This document shows, in pieces, positions 9,042 through 16,894 of a stretch of 64,000 nucleotides of DNA. Numbering within the stretch: position 1 is the first letter of the stretch; every line of letters begins with the position of its first letter. The notes under the pieces were generated by a model. It was not told where the DNA came from. It searched no databases and worked only from the letters and a program-made list of their open reading frames with translations. Both the position numbers and the translations under genes were made by a program. Source of the DNA: an uncultured Odoribacter sp. (GTDB taxonomy: Bacteria; Bacteroidota; Bacteroidia; Bacteroidales; Marinifilaceae); the NCBI GenBank assembly GCA_910588375.1, contig CAJUQA010000006.1:113044-177043 (forward strand), given 5' to 3'.

Positions 9042-9089
9042 TCGTTACTAAATCGTTACTAAAAATGGAACGATGATTTTAGTAACGAT
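9042..9089. repeat. Direct plus inverted repeats upstream of the integrase
   Basis: TCGTTACTAAA (9042-9052) is repeated as ATCGTTACTAAAA (9052-9064), and the latter is inverted as TTTTAGTAACGAT (9077-9089). Repeats of this kind between a tRNA and an integrase gene are candidates for integrase or excisionase arm-type sites. The inverted pair with its following T-run could instead be a terminator. Confidence 0.5.
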
Positions 9090-9202
9090 TTTTGTGATAA
9101 GTTCCTGATATGTCGCTTATTGTCTAAAAAGTGTCTGCTCATAACCCAATTATTAACAATTCCTTTGATGCAAATTCAATGGGAACAAAAACAAGGTTAA
9201 TT

Positions 9203-10435
9203 ATGAGTAAAAGTACATTCAGGATTCTTTTCTATGTACGGAAGAATCAAGTAAACAAAGAAGGCAAGGCAGGTATTATGATTCGCCTGACAATCAACGG
9301 CGAATCGGCGCAATTTAGCTCCAAATTGGAGGTGGACCCCACCCTATGGAATGTAAAAAGCCAAAAAATGAACGGGAATTCATGGAATGCACATCGGCTT
9401 AATTCATTATTAGACGAGATCCGGACATCATTGAGGAATCATTTCCGTGACATCGAAACGCACGAAGCCTATGTAACGGCCGAAAAAGTGCGCAATGCCT
9501 TTTTAGGGATAACCGTCCGCCAACAGACACTTCTGGAAACATTCCGCAAGCACAATGAAGATGTACAAAAATTAGTGGGCATCAGCAAAAGTGCAGCCAC
9601 ATATGCCAAATACGACCGTTGTATGCGACGGTTGGAGGAATTCATGCAAGCGAAATATCGGGTTAAGGATATTGCCCTCAAAGAGATTTCGCACATGTTT
9701 ATTACAGATTTTGAGACCTATCTACGCACGGTGAGCCTATGCAATGAAAATACGACCGCCAAATTCATGCAGACATTCCGTATGATTATCATCCTGGCAA
9801 AAAATAACGGCTGGATTTTTGCCGATCCGTTCATCAACTATAAAATCCGTTTGAAAAGGGTCGATCGGGGTTATCTGACCGAGCCGGAAATCAAAAAAAT
9901 CCTGAAAAAGCAGTTTGCCTGCAAGCGCTTGGAACAGGTACGCGACATCTTCATTTTTTCATGCTTTACCGGATTGGCCTATATCGACGTGCGGAATTTA
10001 ACCAAAGACAATATCCGCTCTTCCTTCGACGGCAAATTGTGGATCATGACGACACGCCAAAAAACGAACACTGCTGTAACCGTTCCGTTATTAAAAGTAC
10101 CGCTGGCCATTTTGAAAAAATATGAAGGGACTATGAAAGACGGACGGTTACTCCCTGTATTGAGTAACCAAAAACTCAATTCCTATCTGAAAGAAATTGC
10201 CGATGTATGCGGAATTACAAAGACCATTACGTTCCACCTGGCCCGGCACACGTTCGCTACGACTATGACGTTGACAAAAGGCGTACCCATAGAGACGGTT
10301 TCAAAAATGCTAGGGCATACGAACATCACCACAACCCAAATTTACGCCCGTATTACTAACGATAAAATCGGTCGGGACATGCAGGCATTGTCAGGACAAT
10401 TAAAAGAAATCGAAAAAATAGCATTGGAGGCATAG
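9203..10435 (+). CDS. int: IntDOT-type tyrosine recombinase (integrase)
   Basis: This enzyme integrates and excises the element by site-specific recombination. From the ATG at 9203 (in MSKSTFRILF) the protein has 410 residues, close to IntDOT. The catalytic residues then fall at the IntDOT numbers: His345 and Arg348 (HLARHTF), His372 (MLGHTN) and Tyr381 (TQIYARI). This supports 9203 over the upstream in-frame start at 9131. An N-terminal arm-binding domain (1-100) and a SAM-like core-binding domain (about 110-210) precede the catalytic domain. The position of the first catalytic Arg is Ala259 (TGLAYID); IntDOT has Ser there, so loss of this Arg is a family trait. The RhuM-like gene follows after 2 bases. 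Confidence 0.95.
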   Translation: MSKSTFRILFYVRKNQVNKEGKAGIMIRLTINGESAQFSSKLEVDPTLWNVKSQKMNGNSWNAHRLNSLLDEIRTSLRNHFRDIETHEAYVTAEKVRNAFLGITVRQQTLLETFRKHNEDVQKLVGISKSAATYAKYDRCMRRLEEFMQAKYRVKDIALKEISHMFITDFETYLRTVSLCNENTTAKFMQTFRMIIILAKNNGWIFADPFINYKIRLKRVDRGYLTEPEIKKILKKQFACKRLEQVRDIFIFSCFTGLAYIDVRNLTKDNIRSSFDGKLWIMTTRQKTNTAVTVPLLKVPLAILKKYEGTMKDGRLLPVLSNQKLNSYLKEIADVCGITKTITFHLARHTFATTMTLTKGVPIETVSKMLGHTNITTTQIYARITNDKIGRDMQALSGQLKEIEKIALEA

Positions 10436-10437
10436 TC

Positions 10438-10827
10438 ATGGAACGGGGAATTATTAGCATAGAAAAAAAACGTGTTACGGTTGTTTTGTCTCCAGAAGGG
10501 AGCATACAAATGACCGCCGAAGAAATCGCTTCGCTCTTTTATGTTACAACCGCAAGCATTGAACGGCATATTAAAAAGATATTTGCCGAACAAATGCTGT
10601 ATGAATACGAAGTAAGAACGAAACAGATGAAAATATTCGGGAATAGACGGTGTGTTACCGAATATTATAATCTCGATATGGTTGTCGCTCTTAGTTTTCG
10701 GATTGACAGCGACTCAAGCAAGGCGTTTCGACGGTGGCTTGGAGAACAAGTTCTCCAAGCGTTGAAAACAAAACCGCTACGTCCCATTATTCTACAAATC
10801 CCGATTCATACCGGCAAGGCCAATTAG
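10438..10827 (+). CDS. RhuM-like protein
   Basis: This 129-residue protein resembles the N-terminal part of RhuM (virulence-associated) proteins found in many mobile elements. It has a helix-turn-helix-like region with MTAEEIASLFYVTTASIERHI and the family segment YNLDMVVALSFRIDS followed by FRRWL. Full-length RhuM proteins are usually longer, over 300 residues, so this is a short version containing the putative DNA-binding part. It starts 2 bases after the integrase stop codon, so the two are cotranscribed and it may act in regulation of the element. Its biochemical function is unknown. Confidence 0.7.
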   Translation: MERGIISIEKKRVTVVLSPEGSIQMTAEEIASLFYVTTASIERHIKKIFAEQMLYEYEVRTKQMKIFGNRRCVTEYYNLDMVVALSFRIDSDSSKAFRRWLGEQVLQALKTKPLRPIILQIPIHTGKAN

Positions 10828-10832
10828 TTGAG

Positions 10833-10869
10833 AAACGGCGAAAGAATTTGATGCTCTTTCGCCGTTTTC
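10833..10869 (+). terminator. Terminator after the integrase-RhuM operon
   Basis: A perfect 13-bp stem, AAACGGCGAAAGA (10833-10845) with TCTTTCGCCGTTT (10855-10867), has a 9-base loop and a short T-run. Confidence 0.85.
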
Positions 10870-10936
10870 CATTTACTACTTTGCTACAATTAAAGAATGC
10901 CGATAAACTTTCAATCCGCGTTCTAATCTCTAATTG

Positions 10937-11506
10937 CTATTTTCGTTGTATTTCTTTTAAATCATCTTGTTCCATACGATGATTTAAGCTCTCTCGCATT
11001 TTATCAATAAAATAAGTACGGCTATCATTTTTACGACGCTTCATATCTGTATAAGCATTATAAAAATGACTCTCTTTTATTGTCATGCCAAACATACGAT
11101 TAAAAAAAGAAGCCAATTCCGTAACTGTTATCTTTCCGTTATCAATACATCCCACTTCTTGTAATCCATAAATCAATTCCACATAATCTATTAAGGTGCC
11201 ATTCCATTCATGCAACGACTCCGGCAACGGATGGACTTTTCCATAACGTTGTAATAAATCCAGTTCCGTCGTAATATCAGCAATGGCGACATCCAAAAAA
11301 CGAATCTGAGGATTCCGGTCCGGCAAATACTTCCGTAAAGAGCACAAACGGATTCGAGTATAACGCAATGTGCGAAAAATAACTGTACAATTCTCCTCTT
11401 CATCACAAAAAGACTGAAGCGTCCGATTAAATTCATGAAGTAATTCTTCGGTTACGGCAGCAGAGGCTATCTCTACCAAATTTTCTATTGTTATATGATG
11501 TGTCAT
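10937..11506 (-). CDS. rteC: RteC-like regulator of excision
   Basis: This 189-residue protein resembles RteC, which in CTnDOT activates the excision operon after tetracycline induction. The C-terminal third has the typical pattern: YVELIYGLQEVGCIDNGK, then a helix with LASFFNRMFGMTI, then DMKRRKNDSRTYFIDKM. The N-terminal part is shorter than in classical RteC. No rteA/rteB two-component genes and no tetQ are in the window, so the input signal must differ or come from elsewhere. It converges on the integrase operon. The ATG at 11506 was chosen because only AT-rich DNA lies upstream. Confidence 0.8.
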   Translation of the reverse strand: MTHHITIENLVEIASAAVTEELLHEFNRTLQSFCDEEENCTVIFRTLRYTRIRLCSLRKYLPDRNPQIRFLDVAIADITTELDLLQRYGKVHPLPESLHEWNGTLIDYVELIYGLQEVGCIDNGKITVTELASFFNRMFGMTIKESHFYNAYTDMKRRKNDSRTYFIDKMRESLNHRMEQDDLKEIQRK

Positions 11507-12205
11507 TTATTTATCATTTAATTATAAATCCCGATTATTAAGCATACAAATAATATTTACCCTTACCCACAAAGGGAAAGGGAGGTGATTTATTTCTTAA
11601 AAAATCAGGAACAGCGGCACACGATATTCATTAATTCATAGAAAATCCTTTCCTTGAATTAGGTCCCTGATATTAATCCGATTATACTGTTTTTACCCAT
11701 ACTTTATTTTTATTTTATGAATTCAGTATATATATAAAAAGAATATGGCATATTATATATTTCTAATGAAATAAAATCATTGTATAAATTAAATCCATCC
11801 TATTTCCCATAATTTCAGTTTTTGAAACCATACATATTCTTATTCTATAAAAATGCTGTGTTTTGTATTTTCAGAATCTGCTTTCAGACCGTTTACCTCC
11901 ATGTTTGCTGTCTGTCGGTCATTTGGTGTCGTCATTACGTTACAGGAGCGAAGGTGTTTACGAGGTCTGTACGGAGATACAAGGTCGAGGCCTTACGGTT
12001 TGTAAAAAAATCTTCCCTGCGTCAGCGAGGTATTTGTTTTCCAAAACCTTGTATCTCCTAACCTCTACACCGAGAAGCCCCTGAAACGAAACGACCGATA
12101 CGACCGAAAGACGCATCAAAAAAAATGTCGGATAAACGGGAAGCAGATAAAGTTTGGAAACTCACTCCCTCAACTCCCAAATCCGCATCAATAAAGGAGG
12201 TCAAA
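11507..12205. other. Intergenic region with a long-range stem-loop
   Basis: About 700 bases lie between the divergent rteC and radC genes. The first 400 bases are AT-rich with no gene visible. The last 250 are more GC-rich and contain the long paired structure listed separately. Small open frames on the plus strand (from 11822 and 11863) have no recognisable product and are probably not genes. A good ribosome-binding site (AAAGGAGG) ends the region before radC. Confidence 0.5.
11953..12071 (+). ncRNA. Long stem-loop, candidate structured RNA or DNA element
   Basis: Three stacked pairings form one arm pair: GGTGT (11953-11957) with ACACC (12067-12071), GAGGT (11962-11966) with ACCTC (12061-12065), and the perfect 12-mer GGAGATACAAGG (11973-11984) with CCTTGTATCTCC (12047-12058). 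The 62-base loop could fold further. No ORF explains it. It may be the leader of the radC operon, a separate RNA, or a replication or transfer structure of the element. No promoter was seen with certainty. Confidence 0.5.
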
Positions 12206-12670
12206 ATGAAAACAAACATCAACTTTCGACAAGTCAGCGAAATAAAAATCTGTTACAAACCGAAAGTAAAGGCAGAAAACAGATACAGAATCACATGCTC
12301 ACAAGATGCCTATAACTTACTGATAAAGGAAGCATTCGACCCCAATACAATCGAATACAAAGAATATGTGAAACTGATTGCACTCAACAGAGATTCCCAA
12401 GTAATGGGTATTACTACCATTTCAGAAGGAGGAATAAACAGCTCTGTGGTTGATATACGTTTAATTCTGCAAATAGCTTTACTCACACATAGTTCAGCCA
12501 TTATATTGGCGCATAACCATCCCACCGGACAATTATTACCGAGCATCCAGGATGACATGTTGACCAAACAAGTAAAGGATGCTGCCAAAATTATGGACAT
12601 CACACTGCACGACCATTTGATTGTAAGTAGTGATAATTATTATAGCTATACCGATGACGGTAAATTATAA
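12206..12670 (+). CDS. radC: RadC-like JAB-domain protein
   Basis: This 154-residue protein has the JAB/MPN metalloprotease-type fold of the RadC family (UPF0758). It carries the metal-binding motif HNHPTG followed by SIQDDMLT, and a final HDHLIVS segment. The start at 12206 is preceded by AAAGGAGG at the right distance, better than the upstream in-frame codon at 12125. RadC proteins are common in conjugative transposons and phages; their role is not established despite the old DNA-repair name. The gene opens the accessory block of the element and is followed by small genes in the same direction. Confidence 0.9.
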   Translation: MKTNINFRQVSEIKICYKPKVKAENRYRITCSQDAYNLLIKEAFDPNTIEYKEYVKLIALNRDSQVMGITTISEGGINSSVVDIRLILQIALLTHSSAIILAHNHPTGQLLPSIQDDMLTKQVKDAAKIMDITLHDHLIVSSDNYYSYTDDGKL

Positions 12671-12689
12671 ACGATTCAAAATACAAGAT

Positions 12690-12905
12690 ATGAATATGCC
12701 GATTACTTTCAAGCGTATTTTACACTTCACCGTACTTGCCATATGTTTTTTCATTCTACGGAGCATATCGGAAGTTATAGGTATCATCGGAAATTTCCTT
12801 TGGGATATTATTAGGAGTATATACCGGATAATAATAGGGGTTACGGGATTTATCCTTTCCACCATTGCCTTCTTCGGCTTCATCCTTTGGTTATTCACCC
12901 TTTAA
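12690..12905 (+). CDS. Small membrane protein
   Basis: This 71-residue protein (ATG at 12690) is mostly hydrophobic, with two likely membrane helices (about residues 9-28 and 45-70). I do not recognise a family. It lies 19 bases after radC and 11 bases before the next small gene, within a run of same-strand genes. The longer in-frame start at 12630 would overlap radC and has no clear ribosome-binding site. Confidence 0.55.
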   Translation: MNMPITFKRILHFTVLAICFFILRSISEVIGIIGNFLWDIIRSIYRIIIGVTGFILSTIAFFGFILWLFTL

Positions 12906-12916
12906 CCCTTACCGAT

Positions 12917-13138
12917 ATGGCAAAGAGAAACAGCAAGACGGCAGCGCAGCAGTGCAGATATTACGAGGTGGACAACATCTTCGTGTATATGGTGGAAACG
13001 TACATCAACGGCAACATATCCGTGTTCCGTGAACTCTACCACGAACTGAACAAGGAAGCACGGAGGGACTTCATGGACTTCCTCCTCAGCGAGGTGGAGC
13101 CGACCTATTGGAGAGAGATACTTAAACAGACAATTTAA
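12917..13138 (+). CDS. Small conserved-type mobile-element protein
   Basis: This 73-residue soluble protein starts with ATG at 12917 (MAKRNSKTAAQQ). It is charged and helical, with ELYHELNKEARRDFMDFLL in the middle. I know no function. It directly precedes the PcfK-like gene (13 bases) and has the same higher-GC codon use as PcfK and PcfJ, so it probably belongs to that cassette. Confidence 0.65.
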   Translation: MAKRNSKTAAQQCRYYEVDNIFVYMVETYINGNISVFRELYHELNKEARRDFMDFLLSEVEPTYWREILKQTI

Positions 13139-13151
13139 AAACGACAGCGAT

Positions 13152-13568
13152 ATGAAAGGAACAGACCATTTCAAGAGAACGATACAGATGTATCTGGAAC
13201 AGCGTGCGGAGGAAGATGCGCTCTTTGCGAAGAACTACCGCAACCCTGCCAAGAACATAAACGAGTGCGTGACCTACATTCTGAACTATGTACAGAAAAG
13301 CGGTTGCAACGGCTTCACGGATGGAGAGATATTCGGGCAAGCCGTACACTACTATGACGAAAACGAGATAGAGGTGGGCAATCCCATTTCCTGCCAAGTG
13401 GTGGTAAACCATGTTGTGGAACTCACGGCGGAGGAAAAGGCGGAAGCACGTCAGAACGCTGTCCGCAGATACCAAGAGGAAGAACTCCGCAGGTTGCAGA
13501 ACCGCAACAAGCCCAAAGCCGCCCCCAAGCAAAAAAACATGACCCAACTCTCATTATTCGACTTTTGA
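13152..13568 (+). CDS. PcfK-like protein
   Basis: This 138-residue protein matches the PcfK-like family, named after a gene of enterococcal plasmid pCF10. It has a conserved N-terminal helical part (FKRTIQMYLEQRAEEDALFA, ECVTYILNYVQKSG), a basic coiled-coil C-terminal part, and a PIP-box-like end, MTQLSLFDF. In Bacteroidota elements PcfK and PcfJ genes always sit together, as here, but what they do is unknown. The terminal QxxLxxFDF-like motif is typical of peptides that bind the DNA sliding clamp, which would hint at a replication-linked role (inference). It ends next to the PcfJ start. Confidence 0.85.
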   Translation: MKGTDHFKRTIQMYLEQRAEEDALFAKNYRNPAKNINECVTYILNYVQKSGCNGFTDGEIFGQAVHYYDENEIEVGNPISCQVVVNHVVELTAEEKAEARQNAVRRYQEEELRRLQNRNKPKAAPKQKNMTQLSLFDF

Positions 13569-13570
13569 CC

Positions 13571-14860
13571 ATGAAACCGAGAACACGCATACAGCAGGAA
13601 GTCGCACGTCTGAGCAAGCGACTACCGAGATTGACCGAAGAACAAAAGGCATACGCTTTCCGCCATTGCTTCAAGCATTACGCAGTCAAGAGGGCAAACG
13701 GCACGAACATCTGCATCGAGTGCGGACATTCGTGGAAAAGCGACCACGACCTTGCGGACACCGTTTGCGGATGCACCTGCCCCCGTTGCGGTATGGAGTT
13801 GGAAGCGTTGCGCACCCGAAAGAGCGTTTTCAGCGATATGGAGTATTTCTCCATTGTCACCACCTGTAAGCAGTACCAAGTGATACGCTTCTTCTCCGTC
13901 AAGTCCCGATACAAGGCAGGACAGCCTGCCGGGTATTCCGTCCTTGAAGTGGTACAGAGGTGGATTGCCCCCAACGGCAGGACAACGACCGTTGCCCGTC
14001 TGCGTAGTATGTCCTTGTTCTACTACGACCTATGGAATGAATACAGCGACATGGAGGTGCGCAAGAAGCAAGAAACCCGTGCATACGACATAAATCCGGT
14101 ATGCACCTATCCCCGACAGCGTTTCATCCCCGAAGTGAAGCGCAACGGCTTCACGGATGAATACCACAACATCCTGCCTTACGACCTTTTCAAAGGCATC
14201 CTTTCCGACAGCCGTGCGGAAACGCTGTTGAAAGCAGGGCAATATCCCATGTTGCGCTACTACCTGCACCGCTCGTTCAATATCGGGGAGTATTGGGCGT
14301 CAATCAAGATATGTATCCGCAACGGCTATACCATTTCTGACGGCTCTATGTGGCGTGACACCATAGACCTCCTGCGACACTTCGGCAAGGACACGAACAG
14401 CCCGAAATACGTCTGCCCCCAAAACCTCAAAGCCGAACACGACAGACTGGTGCGCAAGCGCAATATACAGATAGAGCGAGAGAAGCTGGAGGAACGCATC
14501 CGCAAGGCAAAGGAACATGAGGAAGCGTACCGCAAACTCAAAGGCGTATTTTTCGGCATCGCCTTTACAGATGGCACATTGCAGGTGCGTGTGTTGGAGA
14601 GCGTGGCGGAGTTTGCGCAGGAAGGAACGGAACTGCACCATTGTGTCTTTTCCAACTCCTATTTCCTCAAGGAAAACTCCCTCATCCTTTCCGCCGCCAT
14701 TGACGGCAAGCGGATTGAAACGGTAGAGGTGTCCCTGAAGACTTTGCAAGTGGTGCAAAGTCGTGGCTTGCACAACTCCAATACGAAATACCACGACCGC
14801 ATCATCGACCTTGTGAACAAGAACGCCAATCTTATCCGTGAACGGATGAAAGCGGCATAA
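13571..14860 (+). CDS. PcfJ-like protein
   Basis: This 429-residue protein of the PcfJ-like family has a putative zinc ribbon near the N-terminus (CIECGHSWKS followed by CGCTCPRCGMEL). A long helical and basic middle follows, then a C-terminal domain with the family signature GTELHHCVFSNSYF and RIETVEVSL. The upstream TTG at 13565 is less likely than the ATG at 13571, two bases after the PcfK stop. The function is unknown; the zinc ribbon suggests nucleic-acid binding. GC content is visibly higher than in the flanking KAP and LRR regions. Confidence 0.88.
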   Translation: MKPRTRIQQEVARLSKRLPRLTEEQKAYAFRHCFKHYAVKRANGTNICIECGHSWKSDHDLADTVCGCTCPRCGMELEALRTRKSVFSDMEYFSIVTTCKQYQVIRFFSVKSRYKAGQPAGYSVLEVVQRWIAPNGRTTTVARLRSMSLFYYDLWNEYSDMEVRKKQETRAYDINPVCTYPRQRFIPEVKRNGFTDEYHNILPYDLFKGILSDSRAETLLKAGQYPMLRYYLHRSFNIGEYWASIKICIRNGYTISDGSMWRDTIDLLRHFGKDTNSPKYVCPQNLKAEHDRLVRKRNIQIEREKLEERIRKAKEHEEAYRKLKGVFFGIAFTDGTLQVRVLESVAEFAQEGTELHHCVFSNSYFLKENSLILSAAIDGKRIETVEVSLKTLQVVQSRGLHNSNTKYHDRIIDLVNKNANLIRERMKAA

Positions 14861-14884
14861 CATAAACCCTAAAACAACATTGAT

Positions 14885-15142
14885 ATGGAAGTAAGAATTG
14901 AAAGCATGATTTGTGTGTGGGACGATAAAATCCCCGCCTTGTTCATTGAATTTGTAAACCTCCTCACTCTCACAACGAGTGAGGGGGAATTGAGAAAGAG
15001 TGTGAAGGAGTTTGCCGAGAAACACGGACTTGACAAGTTTTTCCTTTACGGTTTCGGCTCACACCATTTCTACCTGCACCAACGCTACACGAGCAATCCC
15101 AACATGGTGATGAAGAACAGAGTTCTGTCAGTACATTTTTAG
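14885..15142 (+). CDS. Small mobile-element protein, 85 residues
   Basis: I do not recognise a named family. The ORF starts with ATG at 14885, 24 bases after PcfJ, and encodes a soluble protein ending in a block rich in His, Phe and Tyr (LYGFGSHHFYLHQRY). The position and codon use fit the accessory cassette of conjugative transposons, where similar short genes sit between pcfJ and DUF3873. Confidence 0.65.
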   Translation: MEVRIESMICVWDDKIPALFIEFVNLLTLTTSEGELRKSVKEFAEKHGLDKFFLYGFGSHHFYLHQRYTSNPNMVMKNRVLSVHF

Positions 15143-15161
15143 GAACGTAATACATAGGTAT

Positions 15162-15359
15162 ATGGACATAAGGAGAAAGCATCATTACTATAAGTATATC
15201 GTCAAAAGGCATTTGAACGATATTAAGGCGCATATCGGACAATCCAAGAACGAAATGGAGAAAAGCTATTACCGCACACACTATGCCGCCCAGTTGAGCG
15301 TCTATGCCAAAGCACTTGGCGTACAAGAGAGAATTTTGGAAAGATTTATTCAAAAATAG
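15162..15359 (+). CDS. Small basic protein, 65 residues
   Basis: The product is helical and basic (many Lys, His, Arg and Tyr) with no signal or membrane segment. The family is unknown to me. Its stop codon overlaps the start of the DUF3873 gene (TAGATG), so the two are translationally coupled. Confidence 0.6.
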   Translation: MDIRRKHHYYKYIVKRHLNDIKAHIGQSKNEMEKSYYRTHYAAQLSVYAKALGVQERILERFIQK

Positions 15360-15608
15360 ATGATTATGACAACACGAATGACCATCAACGGAGTAAGCAC
15401 CTGCACGGAAGCAGGGACGGAGAAATACGAGCGTTTCCAAACGGGTATCGGCAGACGCAGGCGGACACTTGTGCAGTACGACTACCGCCACACGGACGGA
15501 GAATTGTTCGCTTGTGTAAAACCCACATTGGACGAGTGCCGAGAAGCACGGGACAAGTGGCTGACCGCAAGGGAGTGTGGGGAACCGACACCCTCAAAGG
15601 GTGGATAG
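15360..15608 (+). CDS. DUF3873 family protein
   Basis: This 82-residue protein resembles DUF3873, a family found almost only in Bacteroidota conjugative elements. Recognisable parts are MTINGVSTCTEAGTEKYERF and RRTLVQYDYRHTDGELFACV. The start at 15360 (or the in-frame ATG at 15366) overlaps the previous stop codon. The function is unknown. The last 12 residues differ in character (GEPTPSKGG), which could reflect a local frame change, but the core domain is complete. Confidence 0.8.
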   Translation: MIMTTRMTINGVSTCTEAGTEKYERFQTGIGRRRRTLVQYDYRHTDGELFACVKPTLDECREARDKWLTARECGEPTPSKGG

Positions 15609-15792
15609 ACAGTTATGAAAGCACACGTTTCACCGCCACCGACAGCCATACGGCAGTCATAACAAGCAAGTACAACATGGAATGTGTAAAGGAATGGTTA
15701 CAACGTCAGACACCCATTGCCGGAATGACGGAATGTTGAACGTGTTGGCGGTGCGGACACCGCCAACACTTAAAACCCTAAAAACAAAGGAT

Positions 15793-16101
15793 ATGATAGC
15801 AAAGACGATATTACAGCAGATAGGCGGAAGACGATTTACCGCCATGACGGGTAGCCGTGATTTCATAGATATGGGCAATGGCTTACGGATGAGCCTTACA
15901 AGGAACAAGACAAGTGCCAACCGCCTTGACATCATCTATGATGCAGGGGCAGACCTCTACAATATGCGGTTCTACCGCAGGACATTCAGTAAGAAAACAT
16001 TTGAGTGCAAGACGAAGGAGATAGAAATGCACGAAGGAATATATTGCGATATGCTGGAGAATGTTTTCAATATGGTGACGGGACTTGATACCCGTATTTG
16101 A
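15793..16101 (+). CDS. Mobile-element protein, 102 residues
   Basis: The ATG at 15793 follows AAAGGAT and gives MIAKTILQQIGGRRFTAMTG. This N-terminus is typical of a short protein that is widespread in Bacteroides conjugative transposons, to my recollection without a known function. It is a compact alpha/beta protein with basic aromatic segments (MRFYRRTFSKKTF). The longer in-frame ORF from 15682 has no matching start signal. Tandem hairpins follow it. Confidence 0.7.
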   Translation: MIAKTILQQIGGRRFTAMTGSRDFIDMGNGLRMSLTRNKTSANRLDIIYDAGADLYNMRFYRRTFSKKTFECKTKEIEMHEGIYCDMLENVFNMVTGLDTRI

Positions 16102-16106
16102 GAAGC

Positions 16107-16165
16107 GGGCGGCTTTCGCCGCCCTACTTTCTTTCAGTGAGCAGAATGGCGGACAAAGAAAGTAG
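16107..16165 (+). terminator. Tandem hairpins after the accessory cassette
   Basis: GGGCGGC-TTTC-GCCGCCC (16107-16124) is a short, very stable hairpin followed by TACTTTCTTT. Overlapping it, CTACTTTCTTT (16124-16134) pairs with AAAGAAAGTAG (16155-16165). The first works as a terminator; the second may be an alternative fold. Confidence 0.65.
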
Positions 16166-16221
16166 CAAAGAAACCTCTGCTCCAATCTGCGATAACAACC
16201 ACAAAAACAAATTTCAATAAT

Positions 16222-16443
16222 ATGGAAACAATCAGACAGAACGGAAAAGTCATCTTGAACGGTGATGACGGGATAAGTATTAAGATGATTTTCAGAAATC
16301 TCACAGGCGAAAATTTCAAAGGTCAGGAGCATACGGACTATATCCGGCATATCGCTATCGGAAAAATGGGATTTTCACCCGGAGACATCGAACATTGTAG
16401 GAATGGTGAAGTTATCGGAAAAGGAACAATCCCAGATATATGA
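16222..16443 (+). CDS. Hypothetical protein, 73 residues
   Basis: The ORF starts with ATG at 16222 and encodes a small soluble protein with a repeated GKVILNGDDGISIKM-like beta pattern. I do not recognise it. It is the last gene of the plus-strand block and is followed directly by a strong terminator, which supports its being transcribed. Confidence 0.55.
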   Translation: METIRQNGKVILNGDDGISIKMIFRNLTGENFKGQEHTDYIRHIAIGKMGFSPGDIEHCRNGEVIGKGTIPDI

Positions 16444-16450
16444 AAACAAA

Positions 16451-16489
16451 AACTCCGATGAAGCGAACTGCTTCATCGGAGTTCCTTTT
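16451..16489 (+). terminator. Strong terminator
   Basis: A perfect 14-bp stem, AACTCCGATGAAGC (16451-16464) with GCTTCATCGGAGTT (16470-16483), has a 5-base loop and is followed by CCTTTT. It separates the plus-strand accessory block from the minus-strand genes. Confidence 0.9.
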
Positions 16490-16523
16490 AATGGACGTAC
16501 ACCGTACCCCAAAACAAGTTCTG

Positions 16524-16853
16524 TCAATGACGAATACCAAAATGTATTATATATCCTAACAGCAGACCTATTCCTGCCAGCACATACCCTGCCGCATCAC
16601 TGCCAAATCCCATACCGAGGGCAAAACCGATTCCTCCCCAGGCCAATGTCAATACCGCACAAAGCAGGATACTTAAAATCCGGATGAAAAGCATCAAGAC
16701 CCCACCTATTAAAATACCGCCAAATACCCACCACGACGAAAAATATACCCCAAACAGAACCGCAAGAATAAGTATTTCACCTCCGATAATATTCCTGTTT
16801 CTATATTCATATATCGCGCCAAGAACACCTCTATGTACATTGTCTGAATCCAT
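16524..16853 (-). CDS. Small multispanning membrane protein
   Basis: This 109-residue protein has three to four glycine-rich membrane segments (from about residue 24 to the end) after a short polar N-terminus. I do not recognise a family. It lies downstream of and in the same direction as the broken KAP NTPase gene, separated by about 40 bases. It may have served the same cargo system, because KAP NTPases often act at membranes (inference). Confidence 0.6.
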   Translation of the reverse strand: MDSDNVHRGVLGAIYEYRNRNIIGGEILILAVLFGVYFSSWWVFGGILIGGVLMLFIRILSILLCAVLTLAWGGIGFALGMGFGSDAAGYVLAGIGLLLGYIIHFGIRH

Positions 16854-16894
16854 AATAATTTCACTTTAATTAATAGAATAAACTTAATAATATC

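Noticed and set aside
11822..12084. Two overlapping short plus-strand frames upstream of radC
   Set aside because: Cys- and Phe-rich translations without start signals; the DNA is better explained by the long stem-loop.
15512..15739. Open frame after DUF3873 with SYESTRFTATDSHTAVI
   Set aside because: It overlaps DUF3873 in another frame and has no ribosome-binding site. The downstream half could be a short gene or the displaced end of DUF3873, but I cannot decide.
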